Assembly: GCA_035634055.1 (NCBI GenBank)
Contig: DASQDR010000081.1
Coordinates: 1 to 9,875, forward strand
Direction: 5' to 3'
Length of the DNA: 9,875 bases
Origin: JAICTV01 sp035634055
Lineage (GTDB): Bacteria; Planctomycetota; Phycisphaerae; Tepidisphaerales; Tepidisphaeraceae
Within the stretch, counting starts at the first letter, position 1. The number at the start of each line of letters is the position of its first letter. Below are positions 6,924 to 9,875 of the stretch, piece by piece. Under the pieces are notes generated by a model. The model was not told where the DNA came from, made no database searches, and saw only the letters and a list, made by a program, of their open reading frames with translations. The translations under genes and the position numbers were made by a program.

Positions 6924-7614
6924 TGCGCGTGGTCGCGGGCGCGCTGCGCTTGAGCAACTCGGGGAAGTGCTTCTTCACCTTCTCCACCTTCGGCACGCTC
7001 CATCGCTGCACGTAGGGGTGGTCCGGGTTCTTCTTCACGTAATCCTGGTGATACCCCTCGGCGGGATAAAACTTGTCGAACGATTCGACCGTGGTGGCGA
7101 TGGGCGCGTCGAACAGCTTGGCGTCGTTGAGCTGCCGGATGTACGCCTCGGCGACCCGCTTTTGCGCGTCGGTGGAGTAGAAGACGGCGCTGCGGTACTG
7201 CCGGCCGTAGTCCGGGTGCTGGCCGTCCTTGGTCGCGGGGTCGATCACGGTGAACAGCACGCGCAGCAGTTGCCCGTAGCTGATCTTCGACGGGTCGTAG
7301 GTGATCTGGATGGATTCGGCGTGATTGGTCAGGCCGGCGCCGACGGTTTCGTATTTTGCGTCGTCGGCCTTGCCGCCGGCGTAGCCGCTGACGACGTCGG
7401 TGATGCCCTCGAGCTGCTCGAACGCCGCCTCGGTGCACCAGAAGCAACCGCCGGCGAATACCGCCACGGCGGCTTTGGAATCCTTCTCCGCCGGCAAATC
7501 GATCGCCGGCTTGGGCAGGTCGGCGGCGGCAGCGCGGGTCGGGCGGTCGCACGAGAAGGCGGCCGCGGACACCGCGACCGTGAAGATCAAGCACTTCAGC
7601 CAGGCGGGACGCAT
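6913..7614 (-). CDS. msrA: Exported peptide methionine sulfoxide reductase A
   Basis: Reduces the S form of methionine sulfoxide in proteins back to methionine. From the ATG at 7614 the product is 233 aa. It begins with a hydrophobic export signal (about 6-22); Cys22 in AFSC resembles a loose lipobox, so it may be a lipoprotein or simply secreted. The catalytic motif GCFWC is at 56-60, with the expected nucleophile Cys57. Other family marks are SGYAGG (76-81), YETVGAGLTNHAESI (88-102), DGQHPDYGRQYRSAVFY (130-146) and GYHQDYV (187-193). No Cys follows Cys60, so the C-terminal resolving cysteines of E. coli-type MsrA are absent; Cys60 or an external thiol would have to complete the cycle. Start choice is uncertain: GAGGTGA (7632-7626) could serve ATG 7614 or GTG 7623, and GTG 7629 also keeps the frame. 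A rhodanese gene ends 64 bases upstream on the same strand, suggesting co-transcription. Confidence 0.95.
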   Translation of the reverse strand: MRPAWLKCLIFTVAVSAAAFSCDRPTRAAAADLPKPAIDLPAEKDSKAAVAVFAGGCFWCTEAAFEQLEGITDVVSGYAGGKADDAKYETVGAGLTNHAESIQITYDPSKISYGQLLRVLFTVIDPATKDGQHPDYGRQYRSAVFYSTDAQKRVAEAYIRQLNDAKLFDAPIATTVESFDKFYPAEGYHQDYVKKNPDHPYVQRWSVPKVEKVKKHFPELLKRSAPATTRSAA

Positions 7615-7678
7615 CGAGCGCACGATCACCTCGTCAGGTTGGTGGCCAGTGGTTTCGACGCATTGTAGGCGTGAGCGG

Positions 7679-8053
7679 TCAGGGCTTCTCGACCGGCAGG
7701 TTCGCTTCGGTCCACCCGCGGTAGCCGCCGTCCATGGAGAGGACGTTGGTGTATCCCATCTTCTGGAGGTTGTCCGCCGCCAGCGCCGACCGGAACCCGC
7801 CGCCGCAGTACAGCACCAGCGGGGCGGCGTGGTCGGGGATCTTTGTCTCGATGTCGCGCTCGATGATCCCGCGCCCGAGGTGCGTCGCGCGCGGGAGGTG
7901 CCCCTGCGCCCACTCGTGGTCCTCGCGCACGTCGATGAGGTGAAAATTTTCGCCGCGATCGAGCCGCTGCCTCACGTCCGCGACGGTGCACTCCCTGATG
8001 CGCGGCTTGACCGCTTCGACGATCTTCAGAAAGCCGGGTGAATGCTTCGCCAT
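7679..8053 (-). CDS. Single-domain rhodanese-like protein
   Basis: A 124-aa cytoplasmic protein with one rhodanese domain, a fold that carries sulfane sulfur as a Cys persulfide. Visible marks are LIDVREDHEWAQGHLPRATH (39-58), the active-site loop LYCGGGFRSALAA (81-93) with catalytic Cys83, and MDGGYRGW (107-114). The six-residue CGGGFRS loop is the sulfurtransferase type rather than the longer Cdc25/arsenate-reductase type. No signal peptide or membrane segment. The ATG at 8053 has GAAGGAG six bases upstream, a strong start. Length is normal for a single-domain rhodanese. It precedes msrA by 64 bases on the same strand, consistent with a shared role in sulfur or oxidative-damage chemistry; the natural sulfur donor and acceptor are unknown. 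Confidence 0.93.
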   Translation of the reverse strand: MAKHSPGFLKIVEAVKPRIRECTVADVRQRLDRGENFHLIDVREDHEWAQGHLPRATHLGRGIIERDIETKIPDHAAPLVLYCGGGFRSALAADNLQKMGYTNVLSMDGGYRGWTEANLPVEKP

Positions 8054-8161
8054 GGGTCGCTCCTTCCGCGAATCAATTTGTCGGGCGACTGCCGCCTCCA
8101 GCGCACGCTGCTGCCCAGAACGCGCCGGAAAATCGACCTTAATCGGACGGGTGCCCGCGGA

Positions 8162-8788
8162 TTATGCCTGGGGCATGCCGACCTGGATGAACTGCACGCC
8201 GGACGCCAGCAGCGCCGCGATCAGGGCGGTAAAGGCTTCCGGCGGGGCGGAGCCGAAGTCGACCGCGAAACCGACCATGCTCCCGTCCGGCGAGGTGCCG
8301 GGCGGGGTGGCGGAGTGAACCGCCGACGACAGCCCGTCGGCGTCGGGCAGATTGGCGCCCGCGCGGTCCTGCCAGTGACGCAGCCACGCGCGCAGCGGGT
8401 CATCGATGGCGGCGGCGGGGGCGCAGCGGAACTCGCAGTCGTCCCACCGCAGCGCGGCGACGCGGACCTCCTGCCCGTCCGGATAGCGCACCGCGCAGGG
8501 CCCGCCGACCGCCACCGCGCCGGCGTCGAACGCGCCGACCTTCGGCTCGCCCTCCTGCACCCAGAGGAAGTCGACGCGGAAGACGCGGTAATCTTCCGGC
8601 ACGTCCTCGGCCCCCTGCCCCGGGCCGACGGCAACCAGCGGCTCCGCCTTCAGGTCCGCCATGCGCTCGCGCTGCTGACGGAGGGTGTTGCGCAAGCCGT
8701 CGAGGTACTTCTCGCGCGTCGAGTTGATGACTTCCCAGAGCGTCAATGAAACCTCGCGGACAAATCCGTAGTCGTCGCGGCGCGCCAC
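8162..8788 (-). CDS. Protein of unknown function, start uncertain
   Basis: I do not recognise a family. From the GTG at 8788 the product is 208 aa; from the TTG at 8746 it is 194 aa. The frame stays open upstream to 9529, but that part lies opposite the true frame of the next gene and reads as low-complexity Arg/Gly/Pro, so it is discarded. The product begins with a helical charged stretch (about 17-47). Then comes a region with alternating hydrophobics that looks beta-rich (YRVFRVDFLWVQEG 67-80, KVGAFDAGAVAVGGPCAVRY 83-102, EVRVAALRWDDCEFRC 107-122). It ends SMVGFAVDFGSAPPEAFTAL and FIQVG (170-204). No signal peptide or membrane span is seen, so it is probably cytoplasmic. TTG 8746 has GAGG five bases upstream and gives a natural N-terminus (TLWEVINSTREKYLDGL); GTG 8788 has no clear ribosome binding site. 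It follows the next unknown gene by 74 bases and may share its transcript. Confidence 0.65.
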   Translation of the reverse strand: MARRDDYGFVREVSLTLWEVINSTREKYLDGLRNTLRQQRERMADLKAEPLVAVGPGQGAEDVPEDYRVFRVDFLWVQEGEPKVGAFDAGAVAVGGPCAVRYPDGQEVRVAALRWDDCEFRCAPAAAIDDPLRAWLRHWQDRAGANLPDADGLSSAVHSATPPGTSPDGSMVGFAVDFGSAPPEAFTALIAALLASGVQFIQVGMPQA

Positions 8789-8862
8789 GCGATGCGCCCA
8801 CGGCGCCGCGTCACGCCGAAGTGGTCGCGAGTCTCGCGCGGAGCGGCGGCGCCGCAGCGAGC

Positions 8863-9875
8863 TTACCGCACCAGCGCCGGGGTCAGGTCGATGGTGGTCA
8901 CTTCCTGGATGACCTTGACCAGCGCCGTGCCGTCGGCGGGCTTGCGATCGCGGACGGCGGCGACCGCCTTGGTCACCGCGGCGTCTCCGCCCGCCTGCTC
9001 GATCAGGTACTGGATCGCGCGCGCGCTCTTGCGGCGGAAGGTGTCGACGTAAACGCCGATCAGGTCCTGGCGGATGGTCTTCAGGTCCGCCGGGTGCAGC
9101 ACGTCCACCGCCGTCATCTTCAGCGCCGCCTGCGGGTGCTCGAACAGCAGCCCGCCGACGAGCTGCTGCCGCTGGTCGCCGGTGATGGTGGCGGTGTACT
9201 TGGCGGCGAAGACCGAGGTGGCGCCGACGGCGAGCCACTGCTGGTCGTCCTTCAGCGCCAGCGGCTGCATGACCAGGGTGTTGATCATGTTGGCGAAGTG
9301 CCCCCCGACGCGCGCGCGCGCCTGGAACTCGATGGCGGCGGCGATCTGCGCCTCGACCGCCGTCACCACCGCCGTCAGCCCCTCCGCCCGCTTCTCCGGC
9401 GGCGCCTTGGTGTCGTCGGGCACGGGGTAGATGATGTCGTCCATCGGGCGGTCGACCGTCAGCAGGCCAGCGGGGTTGAACGAGACGGCGTCGGCGGCGC
9501 GGTTGTAGTAGAAGTGCGGGTCGCTCCACCCGCTGCGCATCAGCGCCGTCAGGCGGTCGGGGGCGGTCACGAGGTAGAAGATCGGGGCGCGAAGCTCGTC
9601 GAGCTGGCGGATGGCCGGCGTCAGCTCGCTGTCGTACGCCCGGGCGACGGGGACCGGATCGGTCACGCCGAAGTCGGCCATGAACTGGCGGATCAGCGGC
9701 TCGCGCTGCTCGCCGATCCGCTGGAGCATGTTCGCGGGCGCGGTGGCGGGCCGGGCAGCGGCGGGCATCTTGCCCAGCGCGGTGGTCACCCAGGCTTCGT
9801 CACCCGGCTCACAGAGGGCGCGGCGGCCGTTAATGGTGACGGCCCGGAACCCCTGCGGGATCGAAGCCTCGCGCC
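8863..9875 (-). CDS. Conserved-looking protein of unknown function, 5' end outside window
   Basis: The frame has 336 codons before the stop. A GTG at 9789 could be taken as the start, but the frame continues to the window edge with well-behaved sequence (PQGFRAVTINGRRALCEP, then GDEAWVTTALGK). The true start is therefore probably off the right side. Residues here count from the GTG (308 aa inside). I recognise no named family. Visible stretches are LMRSGWSDPHFYYN (83-96), AVSFNPAGLLTVDRPMDDII (100-119), IEFQARARVGGHFANMINTL (153-172), DDQQWLAVGATSVFAAKYTA (181-200) and a basic, helical C-terminus ending TIDLTPALVR. The order of a helix with GGHFANM, then QQWLAVGATSVFAAKY, recalls gluzincin metalloproteases (HExxH, then WLxEG-x-A-x-Y), but the zinc ligands are missing, so any link would be to an inactive relative and is speculative. 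No membrane span is visible in this part; a signal peptide could lie beyond the edge. Confidence 0.72.
   Translation of the reverse strand, partial: REASIPQGFRAVTINGRRALCEPGDEAWVTTALGKMPAAARPATAPANMLQRIGEQREPLIRQFMADFGVTDPVPVARAYDSELTPAIRQLDELRAPIFYLVTAPDRLTALMRSGWSDPHFYYNRAADAVSFNPAGLLTVDRPMDDIIYPVPDDTKAPPEKRAEGLTAVVTAVEAQIAAAIEFQARARVGGHFANMINTLVMQPLALKDDQQWLAVGATSVFAAKYTATITGDQRQQLVGGLLFEHPQAALKMTAVDVLHPADLKTIRQDLIGVYVDTFRRKSARAIQYLIEQAGGDAAVTKAVAAVRDRKPADGTALVKVIQEVTTIDLTPALVR

Noticed and set aside
5868..6953. 361-residue plus-strand frame opposite the GH43 gene
   Set aside because: It lies antisense to a clear GH43 domain with all three catalytic carboxylates; this frame shows no family features.
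8789..9529. Upstream extension of the 8162-8788 minus-strand frame giving a 455-residue product
   Set aside because: This part lies over the well-formed coding frame of the 8863-9875 gene and translates to Arg/Gly/Pro-rich low-complexity sequence, a codon-shadow signature in GC-rich DNA.

Overview
The window is very GC-rich DNA with a strong G/C bias at third codon positions. That bias opens long false reading frames opposite most genes. The mix of genes suggests a Planctomycetota bacterium, perhaps of the Phycisphaerae/Tepidisphaerales type: secreted glycoside hydrolases, an exported alpha/alpha-toroid protein, a CGGGFRS-type rhodanese and two long proteins of no recognised family. This placement is inference; there is no rRNA or other marker gene here.

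Layout. Positions 2-1606 (+) hold the 3' part of an MscS-type mechanosensitive channel whose start lies left of the window. About 530 bases follow (1607-2137) with no convincing gene but with a perfect 13-bp hairpin followed by a T-rich stretch (1911-1952). A two-gene plus-strand unit comes next: an exported alpha/alpha-toroid-like protein (2138-3331) and, 49 bases on, an exported GH95-like glycosidase (3381-5720). Facing it, with only 24 bases between the stop codons, is an exported GH43 family enzyme (5745-6818, -). Four further minus-strand genes follow: an exported MsrA (6913-7614), a single-domain rhodanese (7679-8053), an unknown protein (8162-8788, start uncertain) and a second unknown protein (8863-9875) that runs off the right edge.

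How the genes may work together. The toroid protein, the GH95-like enzyme and the GH43 enzyme look like a small carbohydrate-degradation locus acting outside the cytoplasm, probably on side chains (L-fucose/L-galactose and L-arabinose types) of plant or algal polysaccharides. No SusC/SusD pair or transporter is present in the window. MsrA and rhodanese form a small sulfur/oxidation-repair pair. The two unknown proteins may be co-transcribed.

The main item for a second look is the GH95-like protein. It keeps the Asn-x-Asn pair and the QEW glutamate of the family, but the usual I-D-G-N-F-G segment carrying the catalytic-base Asp reads I-G-Q-W-P-P. It sits beside the uncharacterised toroid protein. 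I see no CRISPR array, tRNA, rRNA, insertion sequence or defence system.
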